A DNA stretch of 30,166 nucleotides from IMG/VR virus record IMGVR_UViG_3300042474_000633, positions 1 to 30,166 of that record. One strand, 5' to 3'. A model generated the notes under the pieces. That model worked only from the letters and a program-made list of their open reading frames with translations. It was not told the DNA's origin and made no database searches. Below, one piece after another: positions 17,354-25,254 of the stretch (the stretch's first letter is position 1; every line of letters starts with the position of its first letter). This DNA comes from a virus. Made by a program: the position numbers and the translations under genes.

Positions 17354-17362
17354 AATAAATAT
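17354..17362 (-). promoter_or_regulatory. Weak candidate late-promoter element (ATATTTATT)
   Basis: Coding-strand AAATATTTATTAC lies about 25 bases before the ATG at 17329, in the 46-base gap after the 417-aa gene. It differs by one base from the TATTTATA core of the other gaps. Confidence 0.25.
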
Positions 17363-17375
17363 TTGATTTAATAAT

Positions 17376-18629
17376 TTATCCAATAACTTTATATCCAGTC
17401 CAATTTAATATTGCAGGTGCAGGTGGAGCTGGTGGGGTATATTGTGCCAATACGGACATATTGCCCGATGTTCCCATCAAATGAAACTTAGCCAAATTGA
17501 TAAATGGGTCTATGAATATATTCGTTGGAAAAGAGAAAACAAATGTTGGTGGTATAAACCATATATTAGGTATGTTTGGTAATCTATCTAATATAATTTG
17601 TTCTGCCAAATCTCTTAACTCTTCCTCAGTTGGTATTTGTTCCTCTATTTGTTTTTTAATTTCTTTTATATTTGGAATTTTTGGAATAGAAACATACAAA
17701 GATAAATCTATTTCAGGAATCAATCCCTCTGCGGTATCTTTAACATACTTTACAACCTCTTCCTTAGTGGGTGTTGGTTTTGGAATACTATTCTTTACAA
17801 GTTCAATTGCATTCACTATTGGAATAACAAATGGTTGTAATACCATTTCTTCAATCGGTGGTATTATTTGTTTTTTTATTTCTTCAACTGCCTGTTCTAT
17901 TAACTTCTCTTTGGCTTCTTCTATTAATTTCTTTTTACTTGGTAATTTTGGAAATGGAAATTTTATAGCTTTCTTAATTTGACTACCAATTGCAGGTTTT
18001 TTCTTTTTGGCCTCTTTTAATTTTTTAATTATTTCAATTGCACTTTTAACTATTGGATTATTTTTGATATCTGGTGCAACTACTTCCTTATTTATTATTT
18101 TCATTGCAGTTTCATATAGTGGAATCGTTATTGGTGGAAGTGGTGGTATACCTGGAATAGTAACCGATTGTTTTTTAAGTTCTTCCTCTAATATTTTCAA
18201 AGCTTCAACTTCTGCTTTATTTTTAGCTGCAGAAACTGCAAGTGATGTTGGATTGGGCCCAATATTTTGAATTGTGCCGGGTGCAGGTACAGTAGATGCC
18301 CAACCCAATGGTTTTAATAAAGGATTTGGTATAGGTGCCATTTCACCTCCCAACCAGTATGCATCAAATGCTGCCGGATAAATCTCCTCTAATATATTAA
18401 AATTATCACCATCACTTTCTTGTGCTTTTTTCATTGCATTTTTGATAGCATCGGACATTCCTTTGACATTACCATTCACAACAGGAACTCCGTATATGTT
18501 ATCACCACCTCTTTTTATACATTGGTCATACTCATTTGCATAGAAATCAGCAAATGCTTCCGTATCGGCAGAAAAACGACCAGAAATCATTGATTCTAAA
18601 ATATTCTTTTTAAATATTAACCAAGACAT
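17376..18629 (-). CDS. Tail/baseplate protein of unknown family, Pro/Lys-rich helical middle
   Basis: The 417-aa product is probably structural by position, between the spike gene (1 base away) and the gp25 operon. Residues 1-115 look globular (FADFYANEYDQCIKRGG, then AAFDAYWLGGEM) and may form the conserved part. Residues about 140-350 alternate long Lys/Glu/Ile-rich helices with proline turns (PGIPPLPPITIP, EEIKKQIIPPIEEM, PTPTKEEVVKYVKD), a repeated helix-Pro pattern unlike its neighbours. The C-terminus is hydrophobic and Pro/Ala-rich (YTPPAPPAPAILNWTGYKVI). The length and periodicity suggest an extended or hub-filling element. I cannot name it; a tape-measure or hub function is only a guess, and it is short for a tape measure. 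Confidence 0.75.
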   Translation of the reverse strand: MSWLIFKKNILESMISGRFSADTEAFADFYANEYDQCIKRGGDNIYGVPVVNGNVKGMSDAIKNAMKKAQESDGDNFNILEEIYPAAFDAYWLGGEMAPIPNPLLKPLGWASTVPAPGTIQNIGPNPTSLAVSAAKNKAEVEALKILEEELKKQSVTIPGIPPLPPITIPLYETAMKIINKEVVAPDIKNNPIVKSAIEIIKKLKEAKKKKPAIGSQIKKAIKFPFPKLPSKKKLIEEAKEKLIEQAVEEIKKQIIPPIEEMVLQPFVIPIVNAIELVKNSIPKPTPTKEEVVKYVKDTAEGLIPEIDLSLYVSIPKIPNIKEIKKQIEEQIPTEEELRDLAEQIILDRLPNIPNIWFIPPTFVFSFPTNIFIDPFINLAKFHLMGTSGNMSVLAQYTPPAPPAPAILNWTGYKVIG

Positions 18630-18630
18630 A

Positions 18631-19839
18631 TTACTTACTTAAGAAATTATTAGACGATAACATATCCCTTAATTTGGATTTAATTACATCAAACTCAAAT
18701 CTATTAGAAGGGCCTTGGAATGTAGGGCCTGATGGTGTTGCGTATATTTGTTTGTTTATTGCATCAATTAATTCTCCCATTAGTTTTATCAACTCACCAC
18801 CCAATACCATTTTTTGAACATCTGCACCCGCATCTCCTGCACCAGTATTCTTACCTAAAAATATCTTACCATTTTCCGAATTAAGAAATATTTGATTAGC
18901 TCCTTCGGAATGTATTGTTATATTTTGTTTATTATGTATATAAACTTCTTTTTCAGCATCTATTGAATAATTACCATCAGTTATTACACCAGTATTTCCC
19001 TTTCCGAATATAATAAACTCCGATGCCTTTGCAGAAAGGATTACTCTATCCGAATTTACGAACAATTGATTGCCTGTTAACTTTTCTGAATTTGGATATT
19101 CCTTGAAAGCTACTTTTGTTTTACTTATATTTTCTTTAAATGGAACTTTAACTTTATTGGATGTAAAATATACGGATGTTCCATCTTTGTTTATATCTTC
19201 ATCAACCAATTCACCAATCTTTTTAGAATCTAATTCAGGATTTTGTTTGTTACGAATGAATATAGAAGGTGATGAAGTTTTACCATCTTCCGTTAAATGA
19301 AATTCTGAAAATCTTATAGTATTACCAACTCTACCACTTAAAATTGTATCTCCTGATTTAGCATTTAGAAATTTAATTTTTTCGTTTATTTCATAACCTA
19401 TGTTAGATTTTTTATTTTCATTATTAGTTTTACCACCCGTTTTTGTTTGTGATGAATATGCCGCGGCAGAGTTTGTACTTCCATCCGTATCAACCGGTCT
19501 AGTTGCTGTGTAAGTTACTTCGTCTCTTCTATAATTTGAATATGGTGTATTGGTATATGGTAACCAAAATGTCTGATTAAACATTTTAAATATAACAATC
19601 GTTTCACCTTTTATTGGAAATGTAAAATTGTTTTTGTCAAATGGGAATGCATAATCTTCAACTTCAAAAGTATCTTCAAATTCATAAGTTATCGCACCAT
19701 ACATTCTAGCATCTAAATCAGAAAAATCTTTATTATCATTATGTATGGAAACTATATCTTCTTTATCTTTTGTAAAAAATTTAGAATTTGTAGGATAAAC
19801 ATTATTGACAATAGCTAAAAATGATTTAATTTCAGTCAT
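18631..19839 (-). CDS. Baseplate spike protein, gp5/gpV-like, no lysozyme domain
   Basis: Central puncturing spike candidate of 402 aa. The N-terminal 110 residues resemble the gp5/gpV OB-fold: a first strand block, then FPIKGETIVIFKMFNQTFWL (about 74-93), the typical place where gpV proteins have PxxGExVxV. The centre and C-terminal half form a triple beta-helix-like pattern of short alternating strands: DRVILSAKASEFIIFGKGN, then YSIDAEKEVYIHNKQNITIH and QIFLNSENGKIFLGKN. The last 60 residues form a helix (LGGELIKLMGELIDAINKQI) and a tail ending SSNNFLSK. T4 gp5 (575 aa) has a lysozyme domain between the OB-fold and the helix; none is visible here. Its stop lies 1 base before the next gene. 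Confidence 0.87.
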   Translation of the reverse strand: MTEIKSFLAIVNNVYPTNSKFFTKDKEDIVSIHNDNKDFSDLDARMYGAITYEFEDTFEVEDYAFPFDKNNFTFPIKGETIVIFKMFNQTFWLPYTNTPYSNYRRDEVTYTATRPVDTDGSTNSAAAYSSQTKTGGKTNNENKKSNIGYEINEKIKFLNAKSGDTILSGRVGNTIRFSEFHLTEDGKTSSPSIFIRNKQNPELDSKKIGELVDEDINKDGTSVYFTSNKVKVPFKENISKTKVAFKEYPNSEKLTGNQLFVNSDRVILSAKASEFIIFGKGNTGVITDGNYSIDAEKEVYIHNKQNITIHSEGANQIFLNSENGKIFLGKNTGAGDAGADVQKMVLGGELIKLMGELIDAINKQIYATPSGPTFQGPSNRFEFDVIKSKLRDMLSSNNFLSK

Positions 19840-20243
19840 TATAATTTAGTTTTAATTTCTTCAATTTCTATTTGAATATCGGTTAATTTTTCTTTATTTT
19901 TTTCTTCTACTTGATTTATAGTATCTTCCATATCTGCAAGTAATTGTTCTTTTTCATGTTCACTTAACCAACCATCTTCACCAATACCTTTGGCTTCTGC
20001 AGCAGCAAGTCTTTGTGCAATAGTTGCAAGTTTAATTAAATGGTCATCGTTTTTAACTGATACCTCAATCAAATCTTTTATGATAGGGGCTATAACAGTT
20101 GCTTCACCTACATTACGAATTAATTTTCTCAATGATTCTATTAATTCAGAAATGTTTTTCTTTTTGTTTTGTTGATTTTCGTATATATCTTTAAATAATG
20201 ATGATAAGTTTTTACCATCAAATAATTGAAATTCGTTTGCCAT
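19839..20243 (-). CDS. Hypothetical helical protein upstream of the spike gene
   Basis: I do not recognise this 134-aa protein. It is highly charged and almost entirely helical, with an N-terminal FQLFDGKNLSSLFKDIYENQ motif, a middle helix (IKLATIAQRLAAAEAKG) and an acidic C-terminal coiled coil (MEDTINQVEEKNKEKLTDIQ). There is no signal peptide, membrane segment or enzyme motif. It is the first gene of the tail cluster and overlaps the spike start by one base (TAATG type), so co-translation is likely. A role as spike assembly chaperone, hub connector or small structural protein is inferred only from position. Confidence 0.75.
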   Translation of the reverse strand: MANEFQLFDGKNLSSLFKDIYENQQNKKKNISELIESLRKLIRNVGEATVIAPIIKDLIEVSVKNDDHLIKLATIAQRLAAAEAKGIGEDGWLSEHEKEQLLADMEDTINQVEEKNKEKLTDIQIEIEEIKTKL

Positions 20244-20266
20244 TTTATATGTTTATGTACTAATAA

Positions 20267-21961
20267 TTATTTACTTATTAAAAACTTACCCAAAACCAAA
20301 TAATCCATATCACAATTTAAAAATGTCCATATTGCTTTTTGTGGGTCATTTGTCATTGTGTGGTCTTTTAAATTAAATGATGTATTCAATAGAATGGATG
20401 TTCCTGTTAGTTTTTCGAACTCCTTTAATAAGTCATAGTAAAGTGGGTTATCTTCTCTTTTAAGTGTCTGTATCCTTGCAGAATTGTCAACATGGGTTAC
20501 TGACGGAATGTTTACATCCTTTTTAACTTTGACAACTTGATTCATATAAGGAACATCTTCTTCTGATAGAAAATACTTTTGATAATCTTCAATTGTAACC
20601 GATGGAGCAAATGGTCTAAACATTTCTCTCTTTTTGACAACCTTATTAATTCTATCTCTAACATCTTCCAAATGTGGATTGGCTAATATAGAACGATTAC
20701 CCAATGCTCTTGCACCAAATTCAGTTCTACCTTGAAACCAACCTATAATGTTACCTTCATTAATTAACTTTGCAACCGATTTACACAACATCTCATTGCT
20801 ATCGAACATTTCAACTTTACTTCTATTATTTTGTAATATAATTTTAAGTAATTCAGGACTACTCCACTCCTCACCTAAATATGGAGATTGATTATCACCA
20901 CCTTTTACTTTTGGATTACCTAATATAATATGATGTTGATATAAACACGCACCGATTGCAGAACCCGAATCCGATGGAGCAAATGGAATCCAAACATTTT
21001 TGATATTTGTATGTTTTTTAATTTTACCATTAGCAGTTCCGTTATATGCACACCCACCACCTAATACTAAATTTTCACATTCCCAAATATTAGTAATTCT
21101 ATTGATAATAAAATATAATGCACTTTCATACCACTTTTGCAATGAGGCAGCTAGGTCTTTATGATGTTGTTCAATTGGTTCATCTTTAAATCTTGGTGGA
21201 AATCCAATTAAATCAATAAGTTTTTCATTAAACATATCATTATCCGATGTATGCCATGTAAAGTAAGACATATCCACCTTTACAATATCGATTTCACCAC
21301 CAGTAGTAACAACTTTATCAAATATATTATATTTTTCATTATCACCATATGGGGCCAATCCCATCACTTTATATTCACCTTCGTTTGGTTTAAATCCTAA
21401 ATAAGCAGTGAATGCCGAATAAATCAACCCCAAAGAATGTGGAAATTGTAATGTTTGTATTTTATGAAACCCGTTACTATCACACATTGTGGCGTATACC
21501 GAATGTCTTTCACCAACTCCGTCAATTGACAACCCTATTGTTGTATCAAATGGTGATGTATAATATGAAAGTGCCAAATGTGATAAATGATGTTGAGTAT
21601 ATGTGATAATTCCATCATAACCAATGGATTTCAATATTTTTTTTAAATTACCTTCGGTTTCATTCCATCTTTTATTAAACTTTCTCCATTTCATTGGATA
21701 TCTTAAACCACCCCATTTACCTATTGTTTCTCTAACTCTTTCATATTTGTCATTTGGGGTTTCATACCAACAAACCATATCAACTTCATCAATTGTTATT
21801 TTTGTGTATTCTAAACACCATTGGATTGCTTTAAATGGAAAAGAACTATCGTGTTTTTCACCAGATAGTTTCTCTTCTTCAATGGCACATATTACTTTAC
21901 CATCCACTAATAGTGTTGCAGCTGAATCGTGATAAAATGCAGATAAACCTAATTGTATCAT
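20267..21961 (-). CDS. Carbamoyltransferase, NodU/CmcH/TobZ family
   Basis: Full-length O-carbamoyltransferase (564 aa, normal for the family). Family members use carbamoyl phosphate and ATP to make a carbamoyl-adenylate and pass the carbamoyl group to a hydroxyl. Kae1-like domain landmarks: GLSAFYHDSAA (H11, D12), EEEKLSG then KHDSSFP, QHHLSHLALSYY (H124, H125, H128, probable metal ligands), YLGFKPNEGEYKVMGLAPYG and LVLGGGCAYNGTANGK. The C-terminal YrdC-like part has GWFQGRTEFGARALGNRSIL, MFRPFAPSV and SILLNTSFN. No key motif is missing, so it is probably active. The acceptor is unknown: sugars on surface glycans or hydroxymethylated DNA bases are known or proposed options in this family. 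It follows the sigma gene by 2 bases and precedes the tail genes. Confidence 0.95.
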   Translation of the reverse strand: MIQLGLSAFYHDSAATLLVDGKVICAIEEEKLSGEKHDSSFPFKAIQWCLEYTKITIDEVDMVCWYETPNDKYERVRETIGKWGGLRYPMKWRKFNKRWNETEGNLKKILKSIGYDGIITYTQHHLSHLALSYYTSPFDTTIGLSIDGVGERHSVYATMCDSNGFHKIQTLQFPHSLGLIYSAFTAYLGFKPNEGEYKVMGLAPYGDNEKYNIFDKVVTTGGEIDIVKVDMSYFTWHTSDNDMFNEKLIDLIGFPPRFKDEPIEQHHKDLAASLQKWYESALYFIINRITNIWECENLVLGGGCAYNGTANGKIKKHTNIKNVWIPFAPSDSGSAIGACLYQHHIILGNPKVKGGDNQSPYLGEEWSSPELLKIILQNNRSKVEMFDSNEMLCKSVAKLINEGNIIGWFQGRTEFGARALGNRSILANPHLEDVRDRINKVVKKREMFRPFAPSVTIEDYQKYFLSEEDVPYMNQVVKVKKDVNIPSVTHVDNSARIQTLKREDNPLYYDLLKEFEKLTGTSILLNTSFNLKDHTMTNDPQKAIWTFLNCDMDYLVLGKFLISK

Positions 21962-21963
21962 AC

Positions 21964-22662
21964 TTAAATTTTTATATCCCCATATTTGTCAAATTCATTA
22001 TATAATTCCATTTGTCTTTCTTTCATTTTGTTGACAACTTTGGTAATATAATGAGTAGGGTGACCTGTCATTTCTCTAATAAGTAAATATAATGATTTTT
22101 TATTAAAGTTTTCTATATAATTTGCTCTTCTAAATAATTCTAATACTGAGTCTGCTATTTGCATATCTCTTTTCTTTGGAAAGTAATTTTCTAAATGTTT
22201 ATCCCAATATTGTAACATTCTAATATTAAATGTTCTATGTTCTTCATTTCTTTCTTCTTCTCTAAAATTATTTTCAGTATCAAATGATTCGGGTAAACCA
22301 GACATTATATCCGTATCTTTATATCTTTTATAATTTGCATTATTATTTAAAATAAGATAGTTTCTTGCAACAATTGTAAAGTAAGAAAATGCCTTTCCCT
22401 TACCATTTTTATACATATGAATTTTTTCAATCATAAATGCAACGACTTCCGACATTACATCTTTTGGGTCGTCATCAAAATAAGTAAATTTCCATTTATT
22501 ATAAACTATCTCTGCAAGTTTATCAAATGCAGATGCAATTCGTTCTCTATATAATTTATCTTTAATATATTGGTCATCGGTTAAATTATATTCAATAATA
22601 GCGTCTTCCGTATCTTTTGAAAAATATTGTCTGTTGGGGCCCCTTTTTTTTCTAATTGGCAT
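21964..22662 (-). CDS. gp55-like RNA polymerase sigma factor for late transcription
   Basis: A 232-aa sigma-70 family protein resembling T4 gp55. Residues about 75-135 contain the sigma region 2-like core: VMSEVVAFMIEKIHMYKNGK, then AFSYFTIVARNYLILNNNAN and YKRYKDTD, matching the SYFxxVAxNYxI pattern of gp55-like sigmas that bind the beta' clamp and melt the -10 region. No sigma region 4 is obvious. A C-terminal helical region has KSLYLLIREMTGHPTHYITK, which may be an HTH-like segment. T4 gp55 is 185 aa and reads TATAAATA with gp33 and the sliding clamp. The start overlaps the upstream gene by 11 bases. Its presence fits the TATTTATA elements before the tail genes. Confidence 0.85.
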   Translation of the reverse strand: MPIRKKRGPNRQYFSKDTEDAIIEYNLTDDQYIKDKLYRERIASAFDKLAEIVYNKWKFTYFDDDPKDVMSEVVAFMIEKIHMYKNGKGKAFSYFTIVARNYLILNNNANYKRYKDTDIMSGLPESFDTENNFREEERNEEHRTFNIRMLQYWDKHLENYFPKKRDMQIADSVLELFRRANYIENFNKKSLYLLIREMTGHPTHYITKVVNKMKERQMELYNEFDKYGDIKI

Positions 22663-22927
22663 TTTGTTGTATTTTGAATTTTTCGATAGTTTCTTTAATT
22701 TGATAAAATATAGAACCTACTTCATCATCCTTCTCAAACATTTCACGACTATCTATTAATCGTAATGCCTCCAGTAATGCTTCGTTTCTTTCCAATTCCG
22801 TTTGTAAAAAAATATCATTTTCTTCAATGATATCTTCGTATTTTTCCAATTTATTTAAAATATTATAAATTGCAAATGATAATGCAACTACTAATACTGA
22901 TAATATTGAGATTATTGTGTATAACAT
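22652..22927 (-). CDS. Small membrane-anchored coiled-coil protein
   Basis: A 91-aa protein with one N-terminal membrane segment (about residues 3-24, IISILSVLVVALSFAIYN) followed by a charged, acidic helical tail (KLEKYEDIIEENDIFLQTEL). There is no cleavable signal site or lipobox. The tail would probably lie in the cytoplasm or periplasm depending on orientation, which I cannot decide. It overlaps the sigma gene by 11 bases and starts 2 bases after the deformylase stop, so it is co-expressed with them. Its function is unknown. An i-spanin-like subunit is possible in shape, but no partner lipoprotein or other lysis gene is seen nearby. Confidence 0.75.
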   Translation of the reverse strand: MLYTIISILSVLVVALSFAIYNILNKLEKYEDIIEENDIFLQTELERNEALLEALRLIDSREMFEKDDEVGSIFYQIKETIEKFKIQQNAN

Positions 22928-22929
22928 AA

Positions 22930-23565
22930 TTAAACGATTTCGTATCCTTGTAAAAAATATTTGTTTGCATTTTTGAATTTAATTTCAACCATTTCACCTT
23001 CTTTGGATTTCATTACAATTTTATCATTTCTACCATATGTTTGTCTTTTGACAACTTGTGTATTATAAACTCTATCTTTAATTGTAAATCCGTCTAAATG
23101 GTCTATTTCGTGTTGAACAATTACGGTCATCATAGTTTCTTTTGAAATTGATTCATTTTGCTTATCCCCATCAGGATTAATTTCAAATGTTAACTCACCT
23201 AAGTTATCGGTAACTACAACAATTTTGGAAGCTCTAATAGTTCTAACAGGCCTTTCAATAGTTGATGGTATTGATAAACAACCTTCAAAGAATAAAAATC
23301 CCTCTTTTGATTTTTCTTTAATAATTGGATTTACTAAGAATAATTCCTCATCACCAAAGCGAATTAAACATGCTCTTTTTTTAATTCCAATTTGTGTTGC
23401 AGAAATTCCTAATCCTGGGTGTTTTATCAAGGTTTCACTTAATTGTAATCTTAATTCATCAGATTCTTGTTGTGTAATTTCTGTTTTAGGTGTCGGTGTT
23501 TTTAGATACTCCGTAAACTCTTTTGTTGTTAGTCCGTTAGAACCTTTGTCTACTATTAATTTCAT
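22930..23565 (-). CDS. def: Peptide deformylase
   Basis: Removes the formyl group from N-terminal methionine of new proteins. All three family motifs are present: GLGISATQIG (51-60), EGCLSIP (94-100) and QHEIDHLDG (151-159). C96, H152 and H156 should bind the metal and E153 is the catalytic base. The length (211 aa) includes a longer N-terminal lead-in and about 50 residues after the HEIDH helix, so unlike the shortest marine phage deformylases this one is not truncated. Phage deformylases are known from cyanophages, where they are thought to keep host organelle-like protein processing running during infection. It lies between the two oxygenase genes and the sigma operon genes with gaps of 10 and 2 bases. 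Confidence 0.96.
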   Translation of the reverse strand: MKLIVDKGSNGLTTKEFTEYLKTPTPKTEITQQESDELRLQLSETLIKHPGLGISATQIGIKKRACLIRFGDEELFLVNPIIKEKSKEGFLFFEGCLSIPSTIERPVRTIRASKIVVVTDNLGELTFEINPDGDKQNESISKETMMTVIVQHEIDHLDGFTIKDRVYNTQVVKRQTYGRNDKIVMKSKEGEMVEIKFKNANKYFLQGYEIV

Positions 23566-23575
23566 TTTTTTATTT

Positions 23576-24103
23576 TTATATTAATGTTTTAGTTTGTTTT
23601 TTAGAATAATTAGTTTTTTTCCAATGTAGAAAAAATTGTAAAACTCTTTCATTTTCATTACAAATAAGTTCATCTCTCCAATGTATTATTTTATCGGAAT
23701 CCATTAATATAATACCATCACCAACATTTGTATTAAAATTTACATTTTTATTATCAATTTCTGCCCATAAAGGCCATTCTTTATTTATGGTGGATTCTAA
23801 ACATATGGACATAGTTATATTGATATCGGTTCTATCTTTATGTTTTGCTAAAAATGATTTATTTTTATATTCTCTGACGTATGTATTTGTATCTATCAGG
23901 TCAATAGTATTCAATGTTTCTAAAACTTTGGGTTTCAATTTATCCAAATAAATATTAAATTTATCGGAAGGTCTGAATCCAAATGTATTTGGTGTAGTTC
24001 TAATATCATCAAAAGATTTTGTTTTAGATTTTTCCAAATCAAATTGGGTTGTCAAAAATTTACACTCTTTTTCTGAAAGAATATTGGGTATCAAATATAT
24101 CAT
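23576..24103 (-). CDS. 2OG-Fe(II) oxygenase (second of tandem pair)
   Basis: A small dioxygenase-like protein of 175 aa with the double-stranded beta-helix pattern. Candidate ligands are H88 and D90 in FLAKHKDRTD (HxD), H141 in IIHWRDEL as distal histidine, and R153 in NERVLQFFLHW as the 2-oxoglutarate-binding arginine. The first residues (IPNILSEKECKFLTTQFD) match the N-terminal start of the neighbouring oxygenase, so the two look like diverged duplicates. The substrate is unknown: prolyl or other protein residues, a nucleobase or a small molecule are all possible. It lies 3 bases after its neighbour and 10 before the deformylase gene. Confidence 0.85.
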   Translation of the reverse strand: MIYLIPNILSEKECKFLTTQFDLEKSKTKSFDDIRTTPNTFGFRPSDKFNIYLDKLKPKVLETLNTIDLIDTNTYVREYKNKSFLAKHKDRTDINITMSICLESTINKEWPLWAEIDNKNVNFNTNVGDGIILMDSDKIIHWRDELICNENERVLQFFLHWKKTNYSKKQTKTLI

Positions 24104-24106
24104 ATA

Positions 24107-24667
24107 TTATATTAATGTTTTTTTAAAATTTTCTATTGGTGTTACTTTAAACCAATTAACTAATGAGTATCTTGTTCCTGATATTATGGGTTTTACTCTA
24201 TGTGTTAAATGTGAATAAAAAATAAATAGATTGCCCACCCCTTTTTCTAATGTTATTTCATTATCATCCTTATCTTTTATTTGTAGTTCACCTCCAGTAT
24301 ATTCATCATTTAATTGTATAACCATTGAACAATATCTTTCTTGATAGACTCCATCTGCAGAATCTTCGTGCCAATTATAATATCCGTCTGTTGTGTATTC
24401 TGTAAATTGAAACATATTATTTGTAAAATCAATTTCATAACCTTTTACATTTACTTCTTTTTTAAAAATATTAATTAATTTTTCATTTAAATTTGGAAAA
24501 TCTAAACTATAATCATAGAAAAAAACATTTGATTTTCTACTTTTTAGATTCAACCTTTTAGTATCTGATACCAATGCTGGTTTCAATTCTTTGGTTAATG
24601 AAAATTGTAACAAATCTTCACATTCTTTTTTTGATAGAAAATTTGGTATAGTAGTATAGTTTATCAT
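24107..24667 (-). CDS. 2OG-Fe(II) oxygenase, prolyl 4-hydroxylase-like
   Basis: A 186-aa member of the P4H-like 2-oxoglutarate/Fe(II) family. NWHEDS gives H100 and D102 (HxD), SHLTHRVKPI gives the distal H156, and GTRYSLVNWF gives R166, the usual 2OG anchor. The strand preceding the distal His (GGELQIKD, then GNLFIFYSH) is typical of this group. Such enzymes are widespread in T4-like marine phages, mostly with unknown substrates. The N-terminal IPNFLSKKECEDLL repeats the beginning of the next oxygenase, supporting gene duplication. It belongs to the run that begins with the promoter-like site at 25255. Confidence 0.93.
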   Translation of the reverse strand: MINYTTIPNFLSKKECEDLLQFSLTKELKPALVSDTKRLNLKSRKSNVFFYDYSLDFPNLNEKLINIFKKEVNVKGYEIDFTNNMFQFTEYTTDGYYNWHEDSADGVYQERYCSMVIQLNDEYTGGELQIKDKDDNEITLEKGVGNLFIFYSHLTHRVKPIISGTRYSLVNWFKVTPIENFKKTLI

Positions 24668-24680
24668 TATAATAATGTTT

Positions 24681-24926
24681 TTATTTTTTCAATCCGTACT
24701 TAATCCATTTATACCATACTCTTTCGTGAATATAATATTGAATGGGTTTATAAATCAATTCTGCTACACCAAATGTTGCTCCTACTTTAATTGAACCACT
24801 TATTAACCACATTAATAAGAAACCAACTATGGTACTTATAATACGATATGAGATAGTTTTTGCAATGTGTCTTTTACGCTCTACTACCATCTTTCTCAAT
24901 TTCACCTTTACGAATTTTAGTTCCAC
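24681..24926 (-). CDS. DUF2061 small membrane protein
   Basis: The core RHIAKTISYRIISTIVGFLL, followed by KVGATFGVAELIYKPIQYYI and HERVW, matches the DUF2061 family: a basic start, two short membrane helices (about residues 28-45 and 49-64) and a conserved YxHERVW end. Its function is unknown. The frame opens at 24926 (81 aa), but the internal ATG at 24890 is more likely: it leaves a 69-aa protein that begins just before the conserved block and overlaps the upstream nucleotidyltransferase by 17 bases instead of 53. DUF2061 proteins occur in bacteria and phages; any link to sulfate activation is from memory and not supported in the sequence itself. Confidence 0.88.
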   Translation of the reverse strand: MELKFVKVKLRKMVVERKRHIAKTISYRIISTIVGFLLMWLISGSIKVGATFGVAELIYKPIQYYIHERVWYKWIKYGLKK

Positions 24927-25233
24927 TAATTACTTCAATATTAGTAGGAGGTTCGTGGTATATAACCTCATATCCAACACCTCTACCATAGTTTACACTT
25001 TCAACGTCTGGAATAATTGATAACAATATTTTATCCCAATTGTTTGTAAAAAATGGTTCTTTTTGTAATTCTTGTAATACTTCTTGTGCTGATTTTGGAT
25101 TATTTTCATCCTTTTGTACATCTCTGATTGCAACCCAACAATTCTTTCCTTTTTCTAATTGTTGATTGATTAACCACTCATGACCTTTGTGCCATGTTTG
25201 CCACCTTCCGATGAATAATGCATATTTTTTCAT
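24874..25233 (-). CDS. Cytidylyltransferase-like nucleotidyltransferase (HxGH family), short
   Basis: The start MKKYALFIGRWQTWHKGHEW carries the HxGH signature (H15-K-G-H18) of the nucleotidylyltransferase superfamily, close to the GRFQPxHxGH form of NMN adenylyltransferases. Near the end ISGTKIRKGE (102-111) matches the ISxTxxR motif. These enzymes join a nucleoside monophosphate from a triphosphate to a phosphorylated substrate. At 119 aa it is shorter than usual NMNATs (160 or more) and lacks the C-terminal helical part, but both nucleotide-binding motifs are kept. Candidates are an NAD salvage enzyme or a related cytidylyltransferase. It is the first gene after the promoter-like site at 25255-25284. 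Confidence 0.88.
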   Translation of the reverse strand: MKKYALFIGRWQTWHKGHEWLINQQLEKGKNCWVAIRDVQKDENNPKSAQEVLQELQKEPFFTNNWDKILLSIIPDVESVNYGRGVGYEVIYHEPPTNIEVISGTKIRKGEIEKDGSRA

Positions 25234-25254
25234 AAATTATAATTTCGTATTTTC

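Noticed and set aside
18631-19839. Lysozyme domain within the spike gene
   Set aside because: No E-x8-D-x5-T-like catalytic pattern was found between the OB-fold-like and beta-helix-like regions.
22652-22927. Spanin or holin assignment for the 91-aa membrane protein
   Set aside because: One membrane segment and an acidic helix are compatible with many roles, and no partner lysis gene is near.
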